Source of the DNA: Atrichornis clamosus
Taxonomy: Eukaryota; Chordata; Aves; Passeriformes; Menuridae
Direction of reading: 5' to 3'
NCBI GenBank assembly: GCA_013400975.1
Contig: WBMZ01003296.1
Span: 19,119 to 83,118, forward strand
DNA: 64,000 nucleotides
The notes beneath the pieces were generated by a model that saw only the letters and a list, made by a program, of their open reading frames with translations, searched no databases and was not told the origin of the DNA. A program made the position numbers and the translations under genes. This document shows positions 13,205-27,059 of the stretch, piece by piece. Within the stretch, counting starts at the first letter, position 1, and the number at the start of each line of letters is the position of its first letter.

Positions 13205-15678
13205 CCTTTGGGGCTCTGTGCTTTTGTGTGTCTGAATATGACTTGATTTCACATGCATTTGTGGTTGTATATGGATATAAGTTAAGTTGGTAGCCAGAAA
13301 ACACTTCCCTTGTCCCTTCCACATAAGTTGAAAAAGTCAAGTGGGGTATTTAATTTAAGGATGCAGAAATATGCAGACTACAACGTGTGGGCTTTCCTCT
13401 TTTTCTGTTGTTGAATGTTGTTGTTGAATTTCTTCAGTAGATTTAATGGAAGGACTTTTTTTACAAAATATTAATGTATGAAAATTAGTAATCAGAGAGA
13501 GGTCTACAGGATGTGGTTAAAATTTATATCTCAGCCACAAATGTCATACCATTGATCTTTCTAATACCTTTATTTCACTAGTTCTTCAGACATGAAAAAA
13601 TGCCTTAGTAAGTTCACAACAACTGAAACAAAGAAAGTTTCTTCCCCAATTCTTTCATCTTTGCAAAGTTCATAGCCCTTTAGAACAAATCTCATAAAAT
13701 CACAAAGAAAATAATTTTATTTCTTTCTTTTAGGGCCACCTGTTATATTTTCTTTCCTGTTCAAGTCCTGATACTGGGCCATATTTAACTTATCACAGCA
13801 TGAAATTTCTTTTAAACTTCCTTTGACTCATGACTGCAAAATAATTATGTTTTGCAACTATGTTCTGATTAGATGTATCCTACCACACCATTAATATTTT
13901 TGGATGAAAGAGGAATAGAATTTTGTTTAATTAAATGCTGTGGATTATAAGAAATGGGATAGAAATTCTGCAGGCTCGTTTATGACGGTTTTATTCATTT
14001 TTAGCTCTTCTTGAATTTAACAGTAATAGCTAAAGTACAAGGCTGGAACAGGGCCAGAAGTGATAGGATTTGGTAGAATGTGAGTCCAAGTTGCTCTTCA
14101 TGGTATCCTCACAGCTGCTCATTTTGAACAAGTGTGTGGTTAATATATTTTCACCCATGTGTTTTGTGAAAACTGCTCATATTTCTGTCTAGCAACTAGA
14201 AAGTCTATCTAGGGTGCAACTGATACACACATTTAGGAAAGGTAATTTTTTTCATACAACAAGATACTAAAATCTAAATTAAATGCTCAAGTGAAGTATC
14301 CTTTTTACCCTTTCTTTCAAATAAGGCCTTCAAATGCTAGTTTTATCTCAATTCAGACCAATCACAGATAATCTAAAGGCTGACAGTGAATCACATTCAA
14401 TGTCTAGATATCCTAAAGATGAACATACAACTGTCTCATGTCCATGTACACTTTTTAAGTATGCAAAGCCTTTTATTTTTTTTTACCAAGCATAATTTTC
14501 ATCACCTGTCAAAAAGGATCTATATTCAATATGTCATGTAGTTAGTATTTCCTAATCTGTATCCCAGCTAAGACACTAACATTAGAGTAAGCAGCTCCTT
14601 GAAATACCTAGAAGTACTTATACTTTAATATATTAATTGACTAATTGGCTGAAAGTTGTTAAAACTGAATTAACTAAAATTTATAAGGGTGAACTTATAT
14701 ATAGACTGAAATAGTAAGATGGTGAAAAAATTTGCCCCATTGTGATAGCAACAGTAAATATTTTCTTTTTCTTAAAAAAAGAAAAGGTGTCTTTCAACTG
14801 TTAGTGGAATATATTAAAAAAAGGGAAATGTTGGAGCCTGATTCATTCAGTGTGCACCTAAATGATTTAGAGGAAGGAAAAACTCTGTTGCTTTCATTTC
14901 CATGTCTCCATGTCCAAGCTATTTGGACCAGGCAACAGTATAAAATAAAGAGATCAAAGTTGGAGAGTTTTAAATGGAACCAATATATAATGAGTTTACA
15001 CTTTTGCAAGTTCTAAAATAAGGAGAATACACTAAATAATGCTATTTTATAGGAGACACAATAGAGAATGAGCCAAAACATAACTAGCACAAAGTATGTA
15101 TCTCATGGAAAAGCAAAATATTGAGGCATGCCAACATGAAAAAAAAAAAAGACATTTTTACTTCCAGCAAAGAAGCCAAAAGTTGAGTAAATTTTTCACA
15201 AGGCCTTAAGGTGACTATGAAAATACTTCATAAACACCTCAAATGTAATATAAAAACCCCAGATCAGAAGAGCTATCCAAAAATCTCCCCCTCATCCCAC
15301 TCCTAAGTTGCTTAAAAGTTCCAGCTGCTTATGTGTCCTGGCAAGATATACTTTTAAAAGCCTACAGTTGTATTTCTGTACTGTATTTTCTGTACGCACC
15401 CAGCATTGGCACCCCATCTCTGTCTTCCACCTGTGGTTGCTTTTGTTACAGAAGCTTGGCAGTTCTGTGCCTCCCTTCACTAAATACCCTCCTGAAACTC
15501 TGTATCTAAACTTGCACTGCATCCAACTCAAAGCACAGAGGCCATGTAATACCAGCTCAATTTGGTGGGTACTTACCTAGAAAGTGGAAAACTTCTTCCT
15601 ACTGTAAGAAGAAAATGCTTTGAACTAATAACCTTTAGAGTCAAGAATACCTGCAAGTACCAGGTTGAGAACTTTTCT

Positions 15679-15696
15679 AAGTGCTGAAAAGCACTT
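15679..15696. other. Small perfect hairpin with GAAA loop
   Basis: The arms AAGTGCT and AGCACTT (7 bp each) pair perfectly around a four-base GAAA loop. It is too short for a microRNA precursor, and no run of T follows to suggest a terminator. Probably chance. Confidence 0.5.
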
Positions 15697-18600
15697 CACC
15701 ACTTCTGAAGGAGACAGTCCTGTGCACTTCATAGGATGCAGAATCCTTGAAGAGAAACTGGTGAAGGCAATACCTCTCCTTAGTTAATGATAAAGCTCAA
15801 GCTTACATTGTCTGTCTTAGAAATTGAAGTGTCTCAAAGCCCTTGGTTTTCAAGCTCTGACTAACCCTGCAGGTCCCTAGAGTCAATGGCTGATGTATAG
15901 TTCAACCTGTAGCTTCTGAATTAACCTAATTTTAGATACATAACCAGATTCAAAAGTGCCTTTTCTGGATAAATAGGTACTAATCTCTATTTATAATTCA
16001 TCTGCACTTTATATTTAGGCTTACAACTATCTGAATCCTAAAGACATGAAACATTTAGATTTACTGAGGTCTACACTTAATATGAAAGGCATAATATTGA
16101 CATAAGGGCAGTCCCCATGACTAACCAGGAAATGGAAGATCTAGTGCTAAGAGCTCTATGTCTTAGCTATTGTGGATTTGAACTTACGTGTTATGGTCCA
16201 GGGAATTATATGTGCCACTGGGAAATAAAGATGATTTTCTTTTGAGATGAAAGTTCAGGAGTCTAATGGGGACAGAAAAACAAGGAAAGTGAATTGGAAA
16301 GGGACAAAGCCATTTCTCTGTCTCCTATATGTGGTACTCTGAAGCTTCCCTTGACTGGTCTTCAATCTCAGTAACTCTTACATTCCTGGTGTATAGGGCT
16401 TCATTTACAGGACTGAAGCAGTTCCCCATTTTATTCTTTCATTTGATTCCCAGGTTAGACCACCAAGTTAGGTTAAACTGTTGAGGAGAAGTAGAAAGCA
16501 ATGTCAAGTTTTCCGCTGGAAGGATGAGTCCCTAGGTTTTGGTCCTACCTGCCTTAACTTTCTGTCTGTAACTGCCTGATGTTCAAACTTAAATACAGCC
16601 TAAAGAGCAGTATTGAAGAGTTTTCACCACTTAATCAAATGCCGTGACACCTAACATACACAGACAAGTTCAGACAGACATAGTATTGTTCTCTTCAGAC
16701 TCTGAGCTGGTCAGAACTAGAAACTGCTTAGCCATGCTGGTCTGGTGCTGTGCCAAAGCTAACAAGCTGTGGGCTTACCAGGTCAGGCATAGTGCCACAG
16801 AAAATCCTCTATATGGCATATGGGTCAGAGTAGTTTTGTGTAGCCAGCCTCAGAGCTGACACAGAGAAACTCAAGCCTGCTTCTTCATTTGCATGGAGAC
16901 AGGTTCAGGAACAGAGCTCCTTTCTGGGCCCTTCCATTTGGTCTGAGCACAAGAATATTCTACCAAAGGACACACAGTGGCCCCACTCCAAAGCAGGGAG
17001 AGTAGATGCTTCTTTCTGAGATACTATGGGGGCAGGTTAAAGTGCAATGTCCTTCATCTGCTAAGGGCCTGGACCTCACTCAGTTCTCCCACTCCATGGT
17101 GGGGTCCCGTTGATATCGCTTAAGTTGGGGACAGACATGTTTAGCCTGGAGGCATAGCTGCCTAAGTCAGCACTTTAAAGCCATTCAGGAAACGTGTGTT
17201 CTCAATTTGTACTGCATCTTTGAGTTTGAATACTTTACATTCTTCTTCTGGATTTTGTCTTCATGTGCTTTTTCAAAACAATTTAAAAACTAATCTAAAC
17301 CACTCCTTTTTTAGACTGGTGTGCCACACTACCCATTTCATTCTTTTTTTCTGCATTGACAACTGAAATGAGACAGCTGATGGAGTTCAAACAACAGACA
17401 GGTTTTCACAAAATTAACTTTACATGATGATAACACCCTGAAATGTTTTGCCAGTTTCACCTATGCTTCAGTGTCAGGGAAGATCAGAAAAGAGAGTAAA
17501 AGTGACTGCATTCTGGGGGCAAGGTGTTGTCACAACAGCAGCTAAGACTGGTCTTAACAGTCTTGGAACACTAAAATAGTTACACTTCCATATGAAATTT
17601 CAGACATTAAAATTTAATTTCTAAATTATGAAATCAATTTCTTCAGACTAAGACATAAACAATGTAGAAAAACAGATCCTTTCACACCACTATTCAGAAC
17701 AGCAGGCAGATATATGGGCCTTGAATTGTCTTTTGGAAAACCCCATCTCTTCATGAAGTCTAGGAAATTAAGACTCTGGAGGTAACTACTTAGGCGGAGA
17801 GCCTAGAATTGAAGCCAGTGAGCATTTGAATGGTCATATTGAACATCAACTGTCAGTGGCTAAAACTGGGGTATATTTAAGGCCTCTGTACATGCAGAAG
17901 ACATGAATGGCAGATGGTTAAAGTGGAAGACTCCTACTGTTGTTCCAGTAAGCCAGAATCGTCATGTATTACAACCATCTTTCTAAAATTCTTTTAAAAT
18001 TATTTGTCATGAATTAGAAAAAAAACCTGAAAAGAAAATGCTTCCCTTGGTGAGAAGGAAATCTAAATGGTGAGTCTCGTTACTGAGCATACCTATCAAC
18101 CAGTTAAAGTATGTGATAATGACTGTGCAGCCATCGAGGAGCATTTATGCACCTGCATTTTGAATTTGACACTGATGGGCAAAGCAAGGGGGAATATGTA
18201 TGTATGAGATTTCTGCATGGCCAATCTTCACTATTTTCTTGATTGACTGATTGGATGACTCACTACTGAGATTTGCCTCTTACCACTTAAAAGATTCTCT
18301 GCAGTAAGACTGTCAGTGAGAAGGGGATTATTTTTTAGCAAAAGCAGTCATTTGTGGCAATCAGGGAAAGAAAAGCAGCCATAGTAAACACAGCTAGGAG
18401 ATATGACCTTAAATATCCTGTTAGTACTCACAATGTCCTGAAACAGAATATCTGCAACACAGTGCAGAGGGCAGGTCCAGGTCTTCCAGATTTTTAATGA
18501 CAGCTGAAAAGATACCTCTTTGTCTTTATTTTATGTGATTTTTGTGTTCATCCCAGGTTTAGCTGGAAAAATAAATGATGCTTACAAGAGTCTTTCCATG

Positions 18601-20350
18601 GGTGAATAATTGCAAATAGATTATCTAGCCACAAACAAAACATTTTAACTAGAGCCTTTCTTTAATACCAGAAGTTTGCATAACCCTGTACCGACTATGA
18701 CTGCTATGGTTACCTCTACGGAACAGTAAATAATACAAGGCAGGGACTCATCTCTGACTCAGAACAGTTCATGTCCCCACAGTTAAACTCTGCAACTGCC
18801 CAGACTAGAAAGGCTTTATTCAAACGCCCCATCAGGAGTGGGTTTTAGCCCTTACTAAACTCCAGACTGTACTTGCTTACTGCCTGTGCAAGAACTCATT
18901 CACATGAGTCAAAATTATGCCAGGGACTATCCTAAAAGCTTAGAATTTGAATGTGAGGGCCTTACCCCTTTTTCATAAACTAGAGTAGCCACAGCCTGTA
19001 AAATAAAGAACATGCTTGAGAGAATAAATTAAAATGCATCCCAATTGATATAGCCACGTATTCCACCTTTTAGGCTATAGCTCAGTTTTTATTTTGTTTA
19101 GACAAGGGAGGATATCTGCTGGCAAACAGAAGTGGAGCAGGCTCATGCATAACCTGTAAAACATAACAGTTTGGATTTACACTGATACATTTATCAGCTT
19201 AACGTTCACCTCACTACACTTTGATAGTATAAGAGAATCAGGCTAAATTTGGGGTTTAAAATGGGTTCACATATCTGCATTAAATGATGGTAGAGATAAT
19301 AGATTATTCAGCTTGAGAAAACTTGATACACATATGGGCACAGATTTATCTTCTTTCACTATCTATGTTGGGAAGGAAGAGGGAAAATATATTCTTTATC
19401 TTCTGGCAGCAGGTTTCATTTTAACAGAAGCCAGTTGTCCTGTGGGAACTTTTAAGGTGTTAAGACCAGCAAGGATTTGAATCCATTGTCCTGAGGGATA
19501 ATATTGTAATGTGAACAACTTTCATTATCTGCAGGAAGTTGCTGGGATGCCACGTCTTTGTCACTAGGGAATTTTCTAAGCAAAAATTCTATAAATGCTT
19601 ATGGAATCTCTTCTGAATTGTAGAATGCCAAACTTCAATGCCAATCATCTCCGTCTTGAAAAGAAAAATGCAGATTTGGATACCATTGAGTTTCCTAGAG
19701 ACACAGGGCATTCTCCCTCAGCCAGTAGTGAGCAGCCTTTCCAACTGGGTGACACAAGCAACCTGCCAAACCAAACTCTTGAAACCTATGTGTTTATGCT
19801 CCTACAGGCCATGCACTGTTAAGGTTTTCATGTGGCTAAACCGGCTTCTTAGACCCTTGCTGCATCAGTTCAAAAACTGCTTTTTCTTGCAGGAAGCTGC
19901 TGCTTTTGCTTCCCTCCATTTTGTGCCTTCTGCTCTTATCTTTTCAATACCTTTTGTTGCTTTCATGTCTCCTTTAATCTTCCTGGTTTAATTGCTTTAA
20001 TCTTGTTTTAATCCATTTGACAATGAATTTTTCTGTTTGCCTTGCCTTTTCTTATACAGGTATTTTAACATATCTCTTTCCCTTCTTTTTCTTTTCTTTG
20101 GTCTTCTGTTAAAAGCTTTTGTTTCTTTTCTGATTTTTACTTTGCCTGCCCTTCTTCCCCAGATGAACCCCTAGATAAAGAGATCATAAACAGGATTCTT
20201 GTCCTGTATTCCTCTGCTAGTATGAGATACTTATCTGAACTAGGAAAGGCTCTCTAAGGACTTCTGGAAACTGTCATCTATAAAGGGATAAAATATCAGG
20301 TTTTGGTATTCTGGTGTTTTAGCTTTAACCATTTCTAGTAGCAAGGAGAT

Positions 20351-20362
20351 TAGCTCAACTGG
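20351..20362 (+). promoter_or_regulatory. Pol III box A of the SINE, one mismatch
   Basis: TAGCTCAACTGG fits the box A consensus TRGCNNAGYNGG except for A in place of G at the eighth base. It is inherited from the tRNA-Ile ancestor and is probably weak or dead. Confidence 0.7.
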
Positions 20363-20395
20363 TTAGAGCATGGTGCTAATAATAACAAGGGGATG

Positions 20396-20406
20396 GGTTT
20401 AATCCC
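20396..20406 (+). promoter_or_regulatory. Pol III box B of the SINE, decayed
   Basis: GGTTTAATCCC aligns with the box B consensus GGTTCGANTCC, but the CG has become TA, as expected from methyl-CpG decay on both strands. Loss of these two bases should weaken TFIIIC binding. Confidence 0.7.
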
Positions 20407-20481
20407 TGTACAGCCATTTACTTGAGTTAGACTTGATGATCCTTGTAGGTCCCTTCCGTCTTAGAATATTCTGTGATTCTG

Positions 20482-22902
20482 AGTGAGTTTTCACACAATA
20501 AGGGTTGGTGGTGTTCTGTCCTGAACTTTTCCTGTACTTCCTGCAATGCTCAACAAGACTTCTCTAATTTTGCAAGGCTATGGCAGACTAGAGTCCATAG
20601 AAAAATTTTCACAGATGTGGTTTTGGAAGATGGCAAGTACAGTTTTGGTATCAGATGAATTGATTTAATTAAATAATTGCATTAAGATTCATTTAAATGC
20701 ATGAAGTTTTAAGTCTGTATGGTACGGATAATTAACCTCTAGTTCAAAAGACAAAATTTTGACAATATTACTTTTTAGGAAATGCTTAAACTGTTTTATA
20801 CACCCTCAAGAGAAGAAAGTTACAAGGAATTATTACAAGGTGGATACATCTGTGATTTGCAAAGATTTTTGGTGGAGTATCAAATCACAGAGGATGGTTA
20901 AAAAAATCCTGCAGGAAAGGCTTAGTCCAACCAATATGTTTATTTGTGAAAATGATTCAGTACTGTTTTGCACTTTCACTTAAAAATACCTTTAAGATTT
21001 GAAAATAATAAGGTACCCTTGTGCAAATGGAGACTAAGTTTAGAACCTCTGGTTCTCAGAATTAGAAGATTCTGTTGCGACTTTTTCAGCAAAACCACGG
21101 TATAACATGTATATATCCCTCCAAATCTCCCGATCAAATAATAGGTAAACATAAATTTGTTACTGAAAGCCACATCCCCACAGTAAGTAGGCACCACGTA
21201 GCTTTCATCAGGGTTCATTACCTCTGAGTCTGTTTCCCACCATGGCTTAAAATATGGACAGAATGAGTTTGTACCAAATCAAAGTTTAGGTGAGGAAATG
21301 TGTATTTCCTCTGGATGTGTGTAGTGTGGGCTGACATCTGCCCACAACAGACACACTGTACACAGTTCAGGGCTCAGGGTGTAAAAAGTGATTAGAGAGT
21401 CCTTAGGAATACATGGGGATTGCAAATGGAAACACACAGGATTGAAACTTACTTTCACCACAAACTAAAGGAAAGAACACCCAGCTGTATTATTTGTTTT
21501 TCAAGGAAAGTGGAGACAGATGACATTGTTCACTTGTTATCATAAATCCTACTTGTATATTGAAAGAAGGTTTATGGGCCATCTTTCAGCTATCTAATTT
21601 CTCCCACTGAGCTGAGAAAGCTCAAAAAAACCCCAAAACAGATTCTGTCCTATTGATATTTTGCCATGCCTATTTATTGAGGCAAAATTTGGTTGTAAAC
21701 TAATAAAGTTCAGACCACTAGTATGATAGTCCTAGGATTACCTAAACAAGGCTTCTTAGAACTAGGGAAAATGTGAAATAGTTTGAATCAAGTGATGGAA
21801 ATGACAAGTAAATTCCTAAGTGTCCTGAGGCAGGCCTGGATGGAAACATCAAAAACACTTTGGAATATTTTATAGATAATAAACAAAAACAAGAGGACAA
21901 TGGCAATGATAATATAACAAAAATAACAGCCAAAAATGTACTCAAATCAAGGAAATTTCTTGAAGTTAGAAGGATTGAAATTTAAAAAAAAAAGGAAAAC
22001 TATGAATTTCACAAAAACAGGAGCAGAATGTTTTTTCACTAATGGACTCAGGGCAAGATACAATTTAGGAACATATGACCCAATTTCAGTTTCAACACTA
22101 ATATTTCCAATGTGATTTGCTCAGCTTTTACATACAAACACATGTGTAAATAAAGAATGAAAAGCGGAAGCCAAATCTTGCAACTGTGCTAGTTTAGGAT
22201 ACTTAGAGCTATACTGCCATTGATAACAGGGTAAGTTTTCCTGGGGTTAGCATGGCAGAGAAAGAGGAGAAACAATAACAAAAAGTGAATATTTGATCTA
22301 TTCTATTTTGGCATTCTGTAAGCTAAAGAGATAGACCAACCCATGCACTCCAGTCCCTCTGCTTTCTTTTTTTTTCTATGCACATAATTTTACTCTCCTG
22401 CCAAGTCCTATGTAAACAGTCTATTTTAAACCATAGTGACAAAAGACTCTTATCCCTGTTGTCCTAAAATCCTTAACTGTCTTATTCAGTCAGGATTTCT
22501 TTGATGCAGGAAATGACCCATATTCAGGTCTGCATTGAATGTCAGAAGAACTAGGACTGACTCCCACAGCGCTTCTAATAAAATATTTGGCTCAGGCAAG
22601 TTAGCAGCACTGGGACATCTCAGAGACCAAGTATCTTCAGATGGCCCAAGCTGTCAGTGGGTGACCTTTACCAGGGTGAGTGATATCAATATAGCACACA
22701 CCTGGACCAAAAAATCTATTACACAGGGCTAATTACCAGTTTTAAGCAAAATCCTGATTTTACATTTCACCTTTAGCATGGCTGTGATTTGGATGTTGAA
22801 ATTTTACAGAAAGACAGTTGCTGCAAAAAAATCACACGGCAAACAGCATGTACCAGACACAAATGTTCATGTTACACTTGTTTAACTCTCATTCTCTCCC
22901 AT
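20482..22902. other. Unique DNA, no gene recognised
   Basis: No gene or intact repeat was found. A stretch near 20880-20935 has faint wording like a very old CR1 tail (AGGCTTAGTCCAACC) but is too diverged to call. Otherwise it is AT-rich unique sequence. Confidence 0.55.
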
Positions 22903-22960
22903 ATTACTCCTTCCCTTGCTTTTCTTTGAGAATTACTCCTTCCCTTGCTTTTCTTTGAGA
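22903..22960 (+). repeat. Perfect 29-bp tandem duplication
   Basis: Two adjacent identical copies lie at 22903-22931 and 22932-22960. Each begins ATTACTCCTTCCC and ends TTTCTTTGAGA. There is no mismatch between the copies, so the duplication is recent or still copy-number variable. Confidence 0.95.
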
Positions 22961-24099
22961 AAAGAGGACCTGGTTTCAATCTGGTTAATCAGATGCTTTG
23001 ATGTATTTGATAAGTCCAAGCTTTAGTTGCCATGGTAAAAAGCATCCCACTTGGTTCTGGGATTTTATTAACCTTAGTTGGCAAAGAGTATTTCACTTAA
23101 TAATTTGGGGTTTTTTTCGAAGAACTAGTTCATTAAAACATGGAGAGTTTTTATTAATAAATGAAAACACTGAATTATGTTTGCCTGCTGATGTAAAACA
23201 CTAAAGTAAGACTTCAGTGGGCACAAACGAAAATCAAACTAGATTCTTCCTGTCTTAAAAGCTTTTGTAGGATTTTGCAGTTCTCTGATCATTTGGTATC
23301 TCTGCTGGATGCAATTATTGCTACTGCAGGACAATTCCAGGAGTTGTTTTCTGTTGAGATACATTACAAGGAGAAATTAAGAGACTATTTTATCTTAGAC
23401 TCTGCAAGGCAATTAAATTTGAGGGAACTTAATTTTAAAGCAAACCTTTAAGATACGATTATAAAAATAGCTACTTAGCTGAATTTTATTGTTGTATAAT
23501 TGTCTGCATGCAAAGGAATAGTTGCTTTGCATGATGCTGTAAGAGGAAATCATTGAAAGATAATGAATAAAGAGGATGGGATCAATCATGAGCATAAGAC
23601 TTGATGCTATATAGTTTCTAATGTGCTTTTTAACATTGAAAATTAATATTGTCTTTTTATCATTGAAAAATCACATTATGTGATGTTTTTCAACCACATT
23701 AACATCAGCACCTATAAAATTCAAATTACGTTTTCCAAGGTTAGTTGATATTTTTACAAAGCTGACATTTTAAAAATTTAGAAGTGTTACCTACTCCTTC
23801 AATCCAGCAGATTTTAACACTTGAAGGAATCTATATCTTAAAATATTTTTTCAATTGTTGAAATTAATCCTGAAAAACAGTAATATATGCTTTTGAATAT
23901 GTGGGATGTTAATATCTTCTCTCAGTCATTTTTCAGGGTATTTGGGCAATGGATAAAACTTTTGTAATCAAATTACCAATAGTTACCAAAACTAGTAAGT
24001 AGTGGATGAAATTAGGCAAGCCTGTGGTGTGAAGAACAGCTTTTAAGATCATGTGGTTTCAGGATAAGAAATATTCGGTCCTGGCAGAAAATATTCTCT

Positions 24100-24700
24100 C
24101 ATAGGACATGTCTGTGGACAGAGTTTGGAAGCCCTCACGCAGAAGGCTCCCACTTCCAGACCTGTTCTCAGTTTTTCCAAAAGGCTGGATTGTTTTTTTT
24201 TCAAAGGTCAGCTCTGTTTTTTCCGGAGTTGTCTTTCTAGCAGGACTTGTGAGATGCCACTTTTGCTACAGAAAGCTCAACTGTGTCCAGATTGACATGC
24301 AAATTGGGTTACTAATGACCATTTGCCTAAGTCAACAACATGTGGACAAAGCCTTTATCTCAAGAAATATCTGCAGCTGTGGAAGAGTATGACTGCTGAT
24401 TTTGTAAAAAGAAAGGACTGACAAATTTATCAGGAAAACTTGCCTGCAAAAAGATCTAGGGATCATGCCTGAACAGTTTTGCCTCACTGCTTTAGCAACT
24501 ACTGAGCTTCTGCTAAATGCTGTGTGAGTCCAGAAATGAATCCTGGCAACTCTGCTGGTAGTGCTTGTAAAAAGAATTGCAACGAAATTCTGAATTTTGC
24601 ATAAATAACAAATCATAGCACTTCTTGAAGCTTGGAGCTTTCTTTATTGCCCTGTTGAATAATTACGATAAAATCTGAAAGGGCAAGATTGACTTGGCAA
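24100..24700. promoter_or_regulatory. Candidate conserved non-coding / enhancer-like segment
   Basis: The block is less AT-rich and lower in homopolymers than its flanks. It carries a perfect octamer motif ATGCAAAT at 24297-24304 (POU-domain site), followed within 60 bp by a GATA-type site (TTATCT, 24355-24360) and an E-box-like ACATGTGG. Such clusters are typical of vertebrate enhancers but also occur by chance. No alignment was possible, so conservation is not shown. Confidence 0.22.
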
Positions 24701-27059
24701 AGTATATTATCTCAAGTACATTTGGAAAAGGTTTTCTTTGCTTTCATCCCAAAAAAGCAAATGCATTTTTGTTGTTCTGATGTTTTTGTTTCATTTGCCC
24801 TTTTTAACCATTCTTAGATCATTGTGCACAATATTTTGCTTTGTTTAAAGAAGTCTAAAATAAAAATATTGATATTTTGTTGAAGTGTATTGAATTTGCT
24901 CCTGAGGCAGAGAAGGTTGTTTGGTAATTAGAGCAGTAGGGTTTAAAGGTACAGTTGGCTTCCCAGGGTTTTGGGGTTTGATTTGGTTTGTTGTCCATCC
25001 TTTAGGACATAATACAGCCTGGAAAGGAAAACAGCATTAGAAGCTCTTGTCAAGGTCTTTTGAGGTGTATTAAACATATAAATGCGTTATTCCATATTTA
25101 TGGTATAATAATATTTATGTTGGGGACAGTTAATCTGCTTCTGTTGATTTGTTTCTCTCTACCATTTTGAGTCCCTGAAAAGAAGTGATCCTGGCATTGG
25201 AATCAGGTCTGCCACTGTAAACCACCTTGTTCTCTGAAGGGAAGGTGTGTTGTGTCTATGCCAGTGGGGAATGATAGTTTAAATTAAACTTATAACCAGC
25301 AATTCACAAGCAATCAAGAAACAGTCTAAAAAAAGTGCCTGCATTTTTATAGTATGAAACCAGAACGTTCTGACATAGCACTATCATTGCAGGGGTTATA
25401 GGAGTTGTGTGAGCCATTCAAGTTCATGAGGTCAGAGGTGAGAAAACTTTTACTGAGGAGTGCAAGTGTGAGAGGTAAGGGATAGAGTTTCTCCAGCATG
25501 TAGGAAACGGAAGGTTGCTCCTGTCCAGCCACATGAATATGCTGTAAGGAATCTATGCTCACCCTCAGCACAAGGATGTTTTCAGTGCCTTGTAAGTCTA
25601 GTTTTAATACAAACAACACAGTTAAATAGTTGTACTGGGCAGGTATTTTGATCAATACTGTTTTAAATAGTATTATGGTTTAATACTCTTAACCTTAGCA
25701 TACTCCAAAACAATTTCCAATAGAAGATGAAATTGGTGCCAGATAGAGCTATAGATTTTGCCTAGTTTATGTTGGCAAAGAACATACAACAGTTCTCTTT
25801 ACCTAAAACAACCAAGAAAACAGCTAATTCATCTTAAAACATGTTTATATACCTTCCCAGTCAGACCAGTTTTCTAAAACCTTTGTTTCAGATACAGTTT
25901 TTTTCCTAGTTTCCTCATCTTCTTCCACATTGCTTTTTGGCAAGTCTTTATTTTCTTTCTGACAAATGCACGTCTTACACTAGTCAGTGTAGTGATATAC
26001 TGGGCATGCAGGACACAGAGTTGCAGACTGTCTTTAGATGCAGTATAGGCTGCAATTTTAGTGACCTGAAAGCCAATCTAATTACTGGTTTCTCTAGTGC
26101 CATTTCATCTTGCCGTCCCTGCCTATGCATTCCTGTCTCTTCCCTGTGCTGGCTCAAATGCCTGCCAGACCCTGTGTTCAGCACAGAAAGTCAGCACAAA
26201 ACAAACCCGACAGTTTAGGAAAGTGTTTTCTGATGATTCGGCACTGTGTCAGCTCACTGGAGCTGGCCCAAGAAGGCCTGATGGAAGGAGGGTGAGACTC
26301 TGGCAGGCAGCACTGAGATCAGTCTAGGCCGCCACAGGGCAAACCCTTTTGTGTTTCTCACAGCTGTTTCTCCATAATACCTGTACCTGTACCTATCCAA
26401 TTTATGACCCATTTAACCCTAATATGTAGTGGCCAGTGAGTCAGTCAGCTTTTGCAGCACTACCTTCCCCCACAAACTGAAGGCACACCTGAAGGCTATC
26501 ATTAATACCAGCATTGTAACACATTTCTGTTATTTAACAGTATTGTCAACAGCTGGAAATATAATGCATTAGTTTTACTAGAAGTTAAATTTATCTGCTT
26601 AAGACTATATAAGAATACTCTTAGGATGACAGAGCTCCAAGCATAGTGTAATAGGAGAACCTACATAATGATCTAAAACAACAAGAATGTGTATAATGAA
26701 GACAAGACCAGATAGTGTGCAGTGTTACAACCTTTGACAAACAGGAATATGGGCCGTCTTACGTTGTTAGCAAAGCCTTTAATGCTTTACTTAGCCGTAT
26801 AGTCTTCTGAAGAAGGATGTCTCTGTCAGGTGAACAGTGAAGTGCATTTGCCATTTATGGGAGAAGGTTGATGACCCCTGAATGTGGGAGAGCAAAAGTT
26901 CCAAATTAATGGTTCTAGGTGACATTATTGTAGGGCAGATGAGTGTGGAGCTAGGGAGCTCTAGGGTCACTCATTTAGTGGTGAAAAACTTCAGGGAAAG
27001 GTCTGCAAATTGTGTTGGGGATGTGTGTCTTGGGATGATGTGGTGTGATATAAATGGTA

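Larger units (their letters stand above)
11098..20343. other. Long unique stretch, no gene recognised
   Basis: No exon, RNA gene or recognisable mobile element was found in about 9.2 kb. Noted items are a T/G-rich tract at 13099-13204, a poly-A run at 15139-15150 and a small perfect hairpin at 15679-15696. GC content rises modestly around 16600-17120 without reaching CpG-island character. Short open frames (up to 117 codons near 19638-19991) have no family features and no supporting splice signals. Confidence 0.55.
20344..20481 (+). mobile_element. tRNA-Ile-derived SINE (TguSINE1-like)
   Basis: The first 72 or so bases follow a tRNA-Ile: D-arm TTAGCTCAACTGG, the anticodon-loop stretch GGTGCTAATAA with anticodon AAT, and a decayed T-arm GGGTTTAATCC. 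The tail (about 20425-20481) copies the CR1 3' end, with TTGATGATCCTTGTAGGTCC, then AATATTCTGTGATTCTGA. This head-plus-CR1-tail layout is that of TguSINE1 from zebra finch, which points to a passerine genome. It is a non-coding retroposon, not a working tRNA gene: the acceptor stem no longer pairs well and the T-loop CpG has become TA. No clear target-site duplication was seen. Confidence 0.88.

Noticed and set aside
15679..15696. microRNA precursor
   Set aside because: A 7-bp stem is far too short and the flanks do not extend the pairing.
19595..19991. Open frames of 75 and 117 codons on the plus strand
   Set aside because: Two overlapping frames without recognisable family features, in sequence that becomes T/C-rich. 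No exon boundaries.
20344..20416. Functional tRNA-Ile gene
   Set aside because: The acceptor stem and T-arm are decayed, box B is altered, and a CR1-like tail is fused to it, so it is a SINE.
20865..20960. Very old CR1 tail fragment
   Set aside because: Only a short phrase (AGGCTTAGTCCAACC) resembles CR1; too little to call.
25347..25655. 102-codon minus-strand frame as a possible gene or retrocopy
   Set aside because: No recognisable motif, no poly-A tail and no flanking target-site duplication.
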